DNA from: Winogradskyella sp. | GTDB lineage: Bacteria; Bacteroidota; Bacteroidia; Flavobacteriales; Flavobacteriaceae | Assembly (NCBI RefSeq): GCF_013213835.1 | Contig: NZ_JABSSU010000003.1 | Location: 62,001 to 126,000, forward strand | Reading direction: 5' to 3' | DNA length: 64,000 bases | In this document: positions 8,011 through 15,773 of the stretch, in pieces | How positions within the stretch are numbered: the first letter of the stretch is position 1 | Layout: the number at the start of each line of letters is the position of its first letter | Translations under genes and position numbers: made by a program | Notes under the pieces: generated by a model | Seen by the model: only the letters and a program-made list of their open reading frames with translations | Database searches by the model: none | What the model was told of the DNA's origin: nothing

Positions 8011-9468
8011 ATGGAAGAAATAACGTATAAAGGTGATTTTCAAATTGAGAATATTCCATCGTTAAAAGACAAAGCCCTTAGAATAAACCTAAACAAAGAT
8101 ATTTACGGAACATTTGCGGAAATTGGTGCTGGTCAAGAAACTGTACGACAGTTTTTTAGAGCTGGTGGTGCCTCAGGTACAATAGCAAAAACAATGTCGG
8201 CCTACGACAAGGACTTTAGTGACGCTATTTATGGTATTGAAGACGACAAAAGATATGTCACTGAAGCACGTCTTAGAAAAATGCTCAATCATGAAGTTGA
8301 TCTTATTGAAAAACGTATCAAAAGGGAAAATCATCCTAATAAAATCTTCTTTTCTTACGCAAATACGGTTGCGACTATTGATTTTGCCAAAAAGTACAAA
8401 GGACATGGTTGGGTTGGTATAAAGTATCAAGTTGCTCCAGACCAAGAATATAATGATATTGTATTGCACATAAGGTTTAAAGAAAATGATGCGCGTTTAC
8501 AGCAAGAAACATTAGGTAAGCTAGGTACAAACTTAATATATGGCGCATTTTACAAATACAATAAACCAAGAAAACTTTTAAGATATCTGTACGACCATTT
8601 AGATAAAGATCAAATAGAGATTGATACTATCAATTTCTCTGGACCTTTATTTAAAGACGTTGATAACCGATTAATGAGTTTACAACTTGTTAAAAACGGA
8701 ATGACCGATGCCGTAATGTTTGCTCCTGATGGTAATAACGTATTACCAGCGAGAGTTCTGTACAAAAAAAATATATTGGCTTTTAGAGGTAGTTTTAGAC
8801 CTGTAACCAAGGTAAACATGGATATGTTTGAAAAATCATATGAAATGTTTATCAAAGAAAATAAGGTTGACAAAAACAAAACTCAAGTAATCTTTGAAAT
8901 CACTTTATCTAACTTAAGAGCTGAAGGTGAAATTGATGAGCAAGACTTTATGGATAGAGCTCGTTTGCTTTGTTCTTTGGGTCAGACGGTATTGATATCT
9001 AATTTCCAGGAATATTACAAATTGGTTGAATACTTCTCTCAATATTCAAAAAATAGAATGGGATTAGCCATGGGAGTTAATAACCTTGTCGATATTTTTG
9101 ATGAAAAATATTACCGTCATCTTAGTGGTGGAATCCTAGAAGCCTTTGGCAAGTTGTTCTATAAAGACTTACGTGTGTATTTATATCCAATGCTAAACGA
9201 AGATGGAAGCTTAACTACAAGTGAAAATCTAAAAGTGCATCCAAGAATGAAGGAACTTTATAAGTTCTTTAAATATAATGGTAAGGTCGTTGACATTACT
9301 GACTTTGAAAAGTCTATTTTAACGGTTTTCTCAAGAAAAGTTTTAAAAATGATTGCTGAAGGCAAAGATGGTTGGGAAGAAATGCTTCCTGAAGGTGTTG
9401 CTAAATTAATCAAAGAAAAAGCATTGTTTGGATATGAGTCAGAGGAAGAAGTCATTCATGAAGCATAA
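8011..9468 (+). CDS. Conserved 485-residue protein of unknown function
   Basis: 485 residues, soluble, without signal peptide or membrane helix. Distinctive segments: YGTFAEIGAGQETVRQFFRAGGASGTIAKT-like N-terminus (about 33-62), YDKDFSDAIYG, a central GWVGIKYQ, and NGMTDAVMFAPDGNNVLPARVLY. I remember orthologues in flavobacteria carrying the label nicotinate-nucleotide adenylyltransferase, but no nucleotidyltransferase motif (GxFxPxHxGH) is visible, so that label should not be trusted. It has its own promoter and a strong bidirectional terminator downstream, so it is monocistronic. Strong conservation of the N-terminus suggests a housekeeping role. Confidence 0.85.
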   Translation: MEEITYKGDFQIENIPSLKDKALRINLNKDIYGTFAEIGAGQETVRQFFRAGGASGTIAKTMSAYDKDFSDAIYGIEDDKRYVTEARLRKMLNHEVDLIEKRIKRENHPNKIFFSYANTVATIDFAKKYKGHGWVGIKYQVAPDQEYNDIVLHIRFKENDARLQQETLGKLGTNLIYGAFYKYNKPRKLLRYLYDHLDKDQIEIDTINFSGPLFKDVDNRLMSLQLVKNGMTDAVMFAPDGNNVLPARVLYKKNILAFRGSFRPVTKVNMDMFEKSYEMFIKENKVDKNKTQVIFEITLSNLRAEGEIDEQDFMDRARLLCSLGQTVLISNFQEYYKLVEYFSQYSKNRMGLAMGVNNLVDIFDEKYYRHLSGGILEAFGKLFYKDLRVYLYPMLNEDGSLTTSENLKVHPRMKELYKFFKYNGKVVDITDFEKSILTVFSRKVLKMIAEGKDGWEEMLPEGVAKLIKEKALFGYESEEEVIHEA

Positions 9469-9486
9469 TCAAACGTATTTATAAAC

Positions 9487-9518
9487 AAAAAAGAGCGACA
9501 ATTTTGTCGCTCTTTTTT
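9487..9518. terminator. Bidirectional intrinsic terminator
   Basis: Ten-base perfect stem (9491-9500 with 9505-9514), loop ATTT, flanked by A and T runs on both sides. It serves the converging 485-residue-protein gene and bcp. Confidence 0.9.
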
Positions 9519-9539
9519 GTTTTATCGTAGCTCTTTTTC

Positions 9540-9995
9540 TCAATCTGCTAAAATTTGAGCAGTATGGTCCTTTGTTTTAACTTTGGTAATTACATCTTCT
9601 AACACACCATTTTCATCTATTACAAAAGTAGTTCTGTGGATACCATCGTATTCTTTACCCATAAATTTCTTTGGTCCCCAAACGCCGAATGCTTCAATAA
9701 CAACTTTGTCTTCGTCTGCTAATAAAGGATATTGAAACCCATATTTATTTTTAAAATTTGTTTGACGTTTAGCACTATCTGCACTAACGCCCAGTATTTC
9801 ATAACCTTGCGATTGAAATCTTTCATAATTATCATTCAGATTGCAAGCTTCAGCCGTACAACCAGGAGTACTTGCTTTAGGATAAAAGAAAACCACTAAC
9901 TTTTTTCCAGTATAGTCACTCAAAGAAATAGAATTTCCATCTTGGTCTAAAGCGTTAAATTCTGGTGCTTTGTCACCTACTTTTAAATGCGTCAT
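9540..9995 (-). CDS. bcp: Thioredoxin-dependent peroxiredoxin Bcp
   Basis: 151 residues from the ATG at 9993-9995; an upstream in-frame extension to 10055 lacks homology and is not used. AhpC/TSA fold: VGDKAPEF at 5-12, VVFFYPKASTPGCTAEACN containing the peroxidatic Cys and a second Cys five residues later (the atypical 2-Cys BCP pattern), and GVSADS. Reduces hydrogen peroxide and organic hydroperoxides with thioredoxin in the cytoplasm. It diverges from a 57-bp remnant of the nth gene, showing that bcp and nth were once adjacent and divergent. Confidence 0.93.
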   Translation of the reverse strand: MTHLKVGDKAPEFNALDQDGNSISLSDYTGKKLVVFFYPKASTPGCTAEACNLNDNYERFQSQGYEILGVSADSAKRQTNFKNKYGFQYPLLADEDKVVIEAFGVWGPKKFMGKEYDGIHRTTFVIDENGVLEDVITKVKTKDHTAQILAD

Positions 9996-10031
9996 ATTGC
10001 TTAATTTTTGTTTTTTGTAAAAATACAATGA

Positions 10032-10088
10032 ATGACAAAGCAAGAAAAGGCACAATTTGTTATAAATACGTTAAATGAGTCATGCTAA
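10032..10088 (+). pseudogene. Truncated 5' fragment of nth (endonuclease III)
   Basis: The 18 codons from the ATG at 10032 encode MTKQEKAQFVINTLNESC then stop. The first 16 codons align with the first 16 of intact nth at 11268 (MTKQEKVQFVVDTLNK): most differences are third-position or conservative changes, so this is a real coding remnant, not chance. It ends exactly where the inserted glycosyltransferase gene (stop at 10085) begins. It marks the left boundary of an insertion or allele replacement between bcp and nth. Confidence 0.8.
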
Positions 10089-11194
10089 ATTACAAGCTCT
10101 TCAATTAGGATTTTCCAATTAGTCATAACTAATTCTTGTGAAAATCTAATTATATTTTCTTTTGCTTTCTTTCCAAATTTTTGTCTTAGATCATAATTGC
10201 TGATTAATATTTTTATTGAGTTACAAAGTTCATCTATATCATTAAACGGTACTAACAAACCATCTTCATTATGCTTAATAATTGCTCTTGGACCTATATC
10301 ACAATCAAAGGAAACAACTGGTACTCCTAAAGCCATTGCTTCCAATAAGATCAGTGGGAAACCTTCTATACGCGAAGAGCATACTAATAAAGAAGAACCT
10401 AAATAAGCTTCTTCAATATTTGAAGTATGATTATAAAACTGTACGTTGTCATTAATCAATAATTCTTTAGCAAGATCTTTTAGCGCCAGTTTTGGATTTT
10501 CGTTTCCATATATTTTCAATGTCCAATCGGGAAAATTATCTAATACTTTCTTCCAACTTCTCAAAAGCATGTCAAAGCCTTTTTCATAGCTTTGTCTGCC
10601 TACAGCAATAACAACTTTATTCTTTAATTCTGCGGCTTTATTGGAGTATTCTGTAGTGATGGGGTTATTTATCACTTCAAGATTATTTAAGTGACTCCAA
10701 TGGCTTTTATGTTCTTCAGAAAGCACTACAAACTTATCATAACTAAAACCAGACCTTACAATTAATTGAGTTTTAATAAAATTTATAACTTTATTTTTAA
10801 ATGATTCAGAACTAAAGCCAAGATTCATCTGTCTTGTGGTATGTCTTTGATAAATTTTAGGAATTTGGTCAGTTAAAAATACACCGAGAGTTAATCCAAA
10901 TATTTCATCAATGCAAACCATAATTACATCTGGATTAATCTTTTTGATTGCTTTATTTATTGAGTTGACCTTGGTTAAATAGCCAATTGAATTATCCTTA
11001 AAACACTTTAAATGGGTGAATTTTATATTTTCATTAATTTCAAAATTGGAATTATTGAGTTTAAACTGGGTGTTCAGTAAAACTATATCTATCTCATAAT
11101 TGAATTTATTTATAAAATAATTAGTTTGAAAAAGAATCATACGCTCTAACCCTGAAGTACCATTTATTGACCGCACGATATAAGTAACTCTCAT
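10085..11194 (-). CDS. GT4 family glycosyltransferase
   Basis: 369 residues. N-terminal VTYIVRSINGTSGLERM and C-terminal glycosyltransferase group 1 domain: VIAVGRQSYEKGFDMLLRSW near 195-214, and EGFPLILLEAMALGVPVVSFD near 278-298 with the family E(x7)E motif. Cytoplasmic GT-B fold, probably lipopolysaccharide or exopolysaccharide sugar transfer; donor and acceptor unknown. It sits alone between two copies of the nth 5' end, on the strand opposite to nth, and is visibly richer in A/T and in Asn/Lys/Ile than neighbours such as nth. Both points suggest horizontal acquisition. Confidence 0.88.
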   Translation of the reverse strand: MRVTYIVRSINGTSGLERMILFQTNYFINKFNYEIDIVLLNTQFKLNNSNFEINENIKFTHLKCFKDNSIGYLTKVNSINKAIKKINPDVIMVCIDEIFGLTLGVFLTDQIPKIYQRHTTRQMNLGFSSESFKNKVINFIKTQLIVRSGFSYDKFVVLSEEHKSHWSHLNNLEVINNPITTEYSNKAAELKNKVVIAVGRQSYEKGFDMLLRSWKKVLDNFPDWTLKIYGNENPKLALKDLAKELLINDNVQFYNHTSNIEEAYLGSSLLVCSSRIEGFPLILLEAMALGVPVVSFDCDIGPRAIIKHNEDGLLVPFNDIDELCNSIKILISNYDLRQKFGKKAKENIIRFSQELVMTNWKILIEELVI

Positions 11195-11240
11195 TATTTC
11201 AATTAACTAAAAACATTAAAAATTATAGAACGAAATATAT

Positions 11241-11248
11241 TAATTTTG
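11241..11248 (+). promoter_or_regulatory. -7 element of nth
   Basis: TAATTTTG matches TAnnTTTG, 19 nt before the nth ATG. It lies within the inserted segment, so the insert brought or formed a new nth promoter. Confidence 0.5.
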
Positions 11249-11267
11249 AATACAAACATCAAAAAAC

Positions 11268-11930
11268 ATGACAAAACAGGAAAAGGTACAGTTTGTTGTA
11301 GATACGTTAAACAAGTTATATCCCGAGATTCCAATTCCTTTAGACCATAAAGATCCTTACACACTTCTTATTGCTGTTTTAATGTCTGCACAAAGTACAG
11401 ATGTTCGGGTTAATCAAATAACACCATTATTGTTTGAACGTGCTGATAATCCTTATGACATGATTAAACTATCGGTTGATGAAATTAGAGAAATCATTAA
11501 ACCAGTCGGTTTATCACCTATGAAAAGTAAAGGTATTCATGGTTTGTCACATATTCTTATAGAAAAGCACAATGGTGAAGTCCCAAATACATATGAAGAA
11601 TTAGAAGCTCTGCCTGCTGTTGGTCATAAAACTGCAGCAGTGGTTTTATCGCAAGCATTTGGCATACCAGCGTTTCCTGTTGACACACATATTCACCGTT
11701 TAATGTATCGTTGGAATCTTACTAATGGAAAAAATGTTGTTCAAACTGAGAAAGATGCAAAGCGTTTATTTCCTGAAGAACTATGGAATGATTTGCACCT
11801 TCAGATTATTTGGTATGGTAGAGAATATTCACCGGCCAGAGGTTGGGATTTAGAAAAAGACATCATTACTAAAACTATAGGTAGAAAAACAGTTTTAGAC
11901 GACTATTACAAAAAGCAAAAAAAATCCTGA
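11268..11930 (+). CDS. nth: Endonuclease III (DNA glycosylase/AP lyase) without Fe-S cluster loop
   Basis: 220 residues. Helix-hairpin-helix LEALPAVGHKTAAVVL with catalytic Lys121, then VDTHIHRLMYRWNL with catalytic Asp139, positions equivalent to Lys120 and Asp138 of the E. coli enzyme. Removes oxidised pyrimidines in base-excision repair. The C-terminal region that normally carries four cysteines for a [4Fe-4S] cluster reads YGREYSPARGWDLEKD and has no cysteine, so the cluster is absent. The 5' end is duplicated as a remnant at 10032. A stem-loop covers the stop codon. Confidence 0.93.
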   Translation: MTKQEKVQFVVDTLNKLYPEIPIPLDHKDPYTLLIAVLMSAQSTDVRVNQITPLLFERADNPYDMIKLSVDEIREIIKPVGLSPMKSKGIHGLSHILIEKHNGEVPNTYEELEALPAVGHKTAAVVLSQAFGIPAFPVDTHIHRLMYRWNLTNGKNVVQTEKDAKRLFPEELWNDLHLQIIWYGREYSPARGWDLEKDIITKTIGRKTVLDDYYKKQKKS

Positions 11931-11948
11931 TTTAACACAATCAGGATT
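11923..11948. terminator. Stem-loop at the nth stop, possible terminator
   Basis: Ten-base perfect stem (11923-11932 with 11939-11948), loop TAACAC. The plus strand has no good T-run after it; the minus strand has AAAATCC followed by TTTTTTTGC, so it may mainly terminate the sigma-factor unit. Confidence 0.6.
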
Positions 11949-11957
11949 CTTAACAAC

Positions 11958-12101
11958 TTAATTTAGAAGTGCTTCAAACTTCAATTTATTATAATTTATA
12001 ACACTTAAAGCCTTTGAATAATCCAAAAGACGTTTTATTGTTTCATCTTTTGGTGTTAGGTTATCATTTTTTGGATTTGGTTTAGAGTAAAGTTTTGCCA
12101 T
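11958..12101 (-). CDS. 47-residue conserved-looking small protein downstream of sigma factor
   Basis: ATG at 12099-12101 to TAA at 11958. Reads MAKLYSKPNPKNDNLTPKDE then a predicted helix TIKRLLDYSKALSVINYN and KLKFEALLN. It is basic and soluble with normal codon use for this genome. It follows the ECF sigma gene by 57 nt on the same strand and is followed by a stem-loop. I remember similar short ORFs beside this sigma factor in flavobacteria, but cannot prove it from the sequence. A role linked to the sigma factor is inference only. Confidence 0.65.
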   Translation of the reverse strand: MAKLYSKPNPKNDNLTPKDETIKRLLDYSKALSVINYNKLKFEALLN

Positions 12102-12158
12102 ATTATCATTTTAAGATTTGATATATGACTAAAACGCAATCTAAAACTCTTTATTGTA

Positions 12159-12743
12159 TCAATTTGTTAAAATTATATTATTCTGCTCTATAACCTTACG
12201 CATATTAATAAGTGCATAGCGCATTCTACCTAATGCAGTATTGATGCTAACACCTGTACGCTCTGAGATTTCTTTAAAACTCATATCTTGATACATACGC
12301 ATTAATAATACTTGCTTTTGGTCTTCTGGTAGTTCTTCAATGATGCGCCTTACATCAGATTCAACTTGTTCCTTAATAATGGATTTTTCAGCATTAAGAC
12401 TATTATCACTTAAAACAGAGAATATGCTAAATTCACCAGCATTATCAAACTTAGGCATTCTACTATTTTTTCTGAAATGATCAATTACAAGATTATGAGC
12501 AATACGCATAACCCATGGTAAAAACTTACCTTCTTCATTATATTTTCCTCTTTTAAGTGTCCTAATTACTTTTATAAAGGTATCCTGAAAAATATCTTCT
12601 GTGATGTCTTTGTCATACACTTTAGAATAAATGAAACTGTAAATCTTTTGTTTATGCCTTTCAATTAAAACGGCTAAAGCATTTTCGTCTCCTCTAATGT
12701 AATTGCTAACTAAAGCTGCGTCCTGGATAAGTTCGTTTCTCAT
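12159..12743 (-). CDS. ECF RNA polymerase sigma factor
   Basis: 194 residues. Region 2 at about 20-90 (LIERHKQKIYSFIYSKV, DITEDIFQDTFIKV, PWVMRIAHNLVIDHFRK) and region 4 at about 130-180 (ELPEDQKQVLLMRMYQDMSFKEISERTGVSINTALGRMRYAL). Sigma-70 family, extracytoplasmic-function type without a recognisable anti-sigma gene next to it. A perfect 15-bp inverted repeat covers its start codon and the upstream region (12741-12814), so the mRNA leader could fold over the ATG. Second gene in the same direction is the 47-residue protein. Confidence 0.93.
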   Translation of the reverse strand: MRNELIQDAALVSNYIRGDENALAVLIERHKQKIYSFIYSKVYDKDITEDIFQDTFIKVIRTLKRGKYNEEGKFLPWVMRIAHNLVIDHFRKNSRMPKFDNAGEFSIFSVLSDNSLNAEKSIIKEQVESDVRRIIEELPEDQKQVLLMRMYQDMSFKEISERTGVSINTALGRMRYALINMRKVIEQNNIILTN

Positions 12744-12814
12744 AATATTACTTTTTATGCTGAGAATAGTGTTCTCAACGTGGGGTTTTAAGCTTTTTTA
12801 AAAGTAATATTATG
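12741..12814 (-). promoter_or_regulatory. 15-bp inverted repeat overlapping the sigma-factor start codon
   Basis: Arms 12741-12755 and 12800-12814 are perfect reverse complements; the left arm includes the ATG of the sigma gene (CAT at 12741-12743). The 44-nt interval holds a smaller GAGAA/TTCTC hairpin. In the mRNA the start codon would be in a stem. Alternatively the arms are protein-binding sites: their core GTAATATTATG also occurs at 27012. Confidence 0.6.
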
Positions 12815-12945
12815 CTATACGCAGGTGTTTTTTGAATGAATGAAGTGTAAATATAACAACAAAGATTTCTAAAAAACAAGAAAACCTTATAAATTTTAAC
12901 ATTTTATCTATCATTTATGCATTTTATCAGCTTAAATAGTTTAGG

Positions 12946-12953
12946 TATCTTTG
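12946..12953 (+). promoter_or_regulatory. uvrA: -7 element of uvrA
   Basis: TATCTTTG matches TAnnTTTG. It overlaps the TTG at 12951, which argues that translation starts downstream at the ATG at 12978. Confidence 0.65.
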
Positions 12954-12977
12954 CAAAATTATATTCTCAATAATGCT

Positions 12978-15767
12978 ATGAAGACCAATCTGCTCGAAGT
13001 AAACCCTAAGGAAAACATCATTATAAAAGGTGCAAAGTTGCATAACCTAAAAGATATTGATGTGGTTATTCCTCGTAATAAATTGGTTGTAATCACAGGC
13101 TTATCTGGTTCGGGAAAATCTAGTTTAGCCTTTGACACCTTATATGCTGAGGGTCAAAGACGTTATGTAGAGAGTTTATCGAGTTATGCGAGACAATTCT
13201 TAGGTCGGTTAAATAAACCTCAAGTTGAATATATTAAAGGTATTGCGCCAGCTATTGCCATAGAACAAAAGGTAAATTCAACCAATCCAAGATCAACTGT
13301 TGGAACAACAACAGAAATCTACGATTATTTAAAGCTATTATTTGCCAGAATTGGTAAAACCTACTCACCTATTTCTGGTAATGAAGTTAAAAAGCACACA
13401 GTAACTGATGTTATCGAACACATCAAAACTTTTGAAGAAGCTTCTAAGCTTCTTCTGCTCTCACCTATTATTCTTGAAGAAAATAGAACAGTAGAAAACA
13501 AACTACAAACGCTTCAACAACAAGGTTATGCTCGTATTAAAGTGAAAGATGAAGTTTTAAGAATAGATGATGCTTTAAAACAAAATATAACTTCTGATAA
13601 GGACTTATTTTTAGTTGTAGATAGAATTGTTTTTAAAGACGATGAAGACTTCTTAAATAGATTAGCTGATGCTATTGAAACTGCTTTTTTTGAAGGTGTT
13701 GGCGCTTGTATAATAGAATCGCTTGCTGATAAAAAGCAAATAATCTTCAATAATAAGTTTGAATTGGATGGCATGACATTTTTAGAGCCCAATGTACATC
13801 TATTCAGTTTTAATAATCCATATGGTGCTTGTCCTAAATGTGAAGGATATGGTGATGTAATTGGTATAGATGAAGATTTGGTGATACCAAACACAGGACT
13901 TTCAGTATATGAAAATACTATTTTTCCTTGGCGAGGTGAAAGTATGAGCTGGTATAGAGACCAATTGGTAAACAATTCACATAAATTCGATTTTCCGATT
14001 CACAAACCTTATTTTGAGTTGAGTGAAGAACAAAAACGACTTATCTGGAAAGGTAATCAATACTTCGAAGGATTGGACAGTTTCTTTGCTGAACTGGAAT
14101 CTAAAGCTTATAAAATTCAGAATAGAGTTATGTTATCGCGTTATCGTGGTAAAACGAAATGTAATGTTTGCAACGGCAAACGCTTACGCAAAGAAGCCAA
14201 TTATGTAAAGATAAATGGCGCTACTATAACTGACTTAGTCGACTTACCACTTAATGAACTTACTGAATTCTTCAAAAATTTAGAGCTCAACGACTATCAA
14301 AATAAAGTAGCAAAACGTTTGTTGACTGAAATTAACACACGTTTAGAATTCCTTTCAAACGTAGGCTTAGATTATTTAACGCTTAACAGAAGATCTAATA
14401 CGCTTTCAGGTGGTGAAAGTCAACGTATCAATTTGGCAACATCTTTAGGAAGTAGCCTTGTAGGCTCTATGTACATTTTAGATGAACCTAGTATTGGTTT
14501 GCATCCTAAAGACACCGAGAAACTCATCAAAGTACTACAATCGTTACGCGATTTAGGCAATACTGTAATTGTGGTTGAACATGATGAAGACATCATGAAA
14601 GCTGCTGATGAGATTATAGATATTGGTCCTGAAGCTGGCACATTTGGCGGTGAGGTTGTTGCGGCAGGAACTTTTAAAGATATTCTTATTTCCGATACAC
14701 TTACTGGAAAATACCTTAATGGGAAACTAGAAATTGAAGTGCCTGAAAAAAGAAGAACTTCAAAATACCATATAGATATTGTTGGTGCCAGAGAAAATAA
14801 CCTTAAAAACATAGATATCACTTTTCCTTTAGATATGCTAACTGTTGTTACTGGTGTATCTGGAAGCGGAAAAAGTACGTTGGTTAAAAAGATTTTATTT
14901 CCTGCAATTCAGAAAAAACTAACTGGATTTAGTGATAAAGTTGGCCAGTTTACAGAATTAGCAGGAAACTTTACTAACATCAAACATGTAGAGTTTGTTG
15001 ACCAAAACCCAATTGGTCGTTCATCGCGCTCAAATCCTGTAACTTATGTAAAAGCTTATGATGACATTAGAGCATTATTCGCTTCTCAAAAATTGAGTAA
15101 AATAAGGAATTACCAAGCCAAACATTTCAGTTTTAATGTTGATGGTGGCCGTTGTGAAACATGTAAAGGTGAAGGTGAAGTGACTATAGAAATGCAGTTT
15201 ATGGCAGATGTGCATTTAACCTGTGAGACTTGTGGTGGAAAGCGTTTTAAAAAGGAAATATTAGAAGTTACGTTTGAAGGTAAATCTATCCATGATATTC
15301 TAAGCATGACAATAGATGATGCTATCGATTTCTTTACAACGTATAAGGAAACTAAAATTCAAAAGAAATTGCAACCACTTCAAGATGTAGGCTTAGGTTA
15401 TGTTACATTAGGTCAGTCCTCTTCTACCCTTTCTGGTGGTGAAGCGCAACGTATTAAGTTGGCAACATTCCTAGGAAAAGGTAGTAAAAGTGATAATGCC
15501 TTATTCATCTTTGATGAACCTACAACAGGTTTACATTTTCATGATATTCAGAAATTATTAAAGTCATTTCAAGCTTTAATAGAAAAAGGTCACTCTATTA
15601 TTGTCATAGAACATAATATTGATTTAATTAAGTGTGCTGACCATGTTATTGACTTAGGACCTAATGGTGGAAAACAAGGCGGAACTCTTGTGACAGAAGG
15701 TACACCAGAAGAAATTGCTAATAATGCAGATTCTGTTACAGGAAAATATCTTCAGGAAAAACTGTAA
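12978..15767 (+). CDS. uvrA: Excinuclease ABC subunit A
   Basis: 929 residues from the ATG at 12978; a TTG at 12951 would add nine residues but falls inside the promoter. First ATPase: Walker A GLSGSGKSS near 41-49; first zinc module CPKCEGYGDV with CNVCNGKRL; signature LSGGESQRINLA and ILDEPSIGLHP. Second ATPase: GVSGSGKSTL, zinc finger CETCKGEGEV with CETCGGKRF, LSGGEAQRIKLA and IFDEPTTGLH. Damage-recognition component of nucleotide excision repair, cytoplasmic, acting with UvrB and UvrC. Length and motifs are complete. It ends 7 nt before the convergent DUF3667 gene. Confidence 0.97.
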   Translation: MKTNLLEVNPKENIIIKGAKLHNLKDIDVVIPRNKLVVITGLSGSGKSSLAFDTLYAEGQRRYVESLSSYARQFLGRLNKPQVEYIKGIAPAIAIEQKVNSTNPRSTVGTTTEIYDYLKLLFARIGKTYSPISGNEVKKHTVTDVIEHIKTFEEASKLLLLSPIILEENRTVENKLQTLQQQGYARIKVKDEVLRIDDALKQNITSDKDLFLVVDRIVFKDDEDFLNRLADAIETAFFEGVGACIIESLADKKQIIFNNKFELDGMTFLEPNVHLFSFNNPYGACPKCEGYGDVIGIDEDLVIPNTGLSVYENTIFPWRGESMSWYRDQLVNNSHKFDFPIHKPYFELSEEQKRLIWKGNQYFEGLDSFFAELESKAYKIQNRVMLSRYRGKTKCNVCNGKRLRKEANYVKINGATITDLVDLPLNELTEFFKNLELNDYQNKVAKRLLTEINTRLEFLSNVGLDYLTLNRRSNTLSGGESQRINLATSLGSSLVGSMYILDEPSIGLHPKDTEKLIKVLQSLRDLGNTVIVVEHDEDIMKAADEIIDIGPEAGTFGGEVVAAGTFKDILISDTLTGKYLNGKLEIEVPEKRRTSKYHIDIVGARENNLKNIDITFPLDMLTVVTGVSGSGKSTLVKKILFPAIQKKLTGFSDKVGQFTELAGNFTNIKHVEFVDQNPIGRSSRSNPVTYVKAYDDIRALFASQKLSKIRNYQAKHFSFNVDGGRCETCKGEGEVTIEMQFMADVHLTCETCGGKRFKKEILEVTFEGKSIHDILSMTIDDAIDFFTTYKETKIQKKLQPLQDVGLGYVTLGQSSSTLSGGEAQRIKLATFLGKGSKSDNALFIFDEPTTGLHFHDIQKLLKSFQALIEKGHSIIVIEHNIDLIKCADHVIDLGPNGGKQGGTLVTEGTPEEIANNADSVTGKYLQEKL

Positions 15768-15773
15768 TATCTT

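Noticed and set aside
8011..9468. Annotation as nicotinate-nucleotide adenylyltransferase
   Set aside because: No HxGH or ISSTxxR nucleotidyltransferase motif is present; I kept it as unknown.
12951..12977. TTG at 12951 as the uvrA start
   Set aside because: It overlaps the -7 promoter element TATCTTTG; the ATG at 12978 gives the conserved N-terminus.
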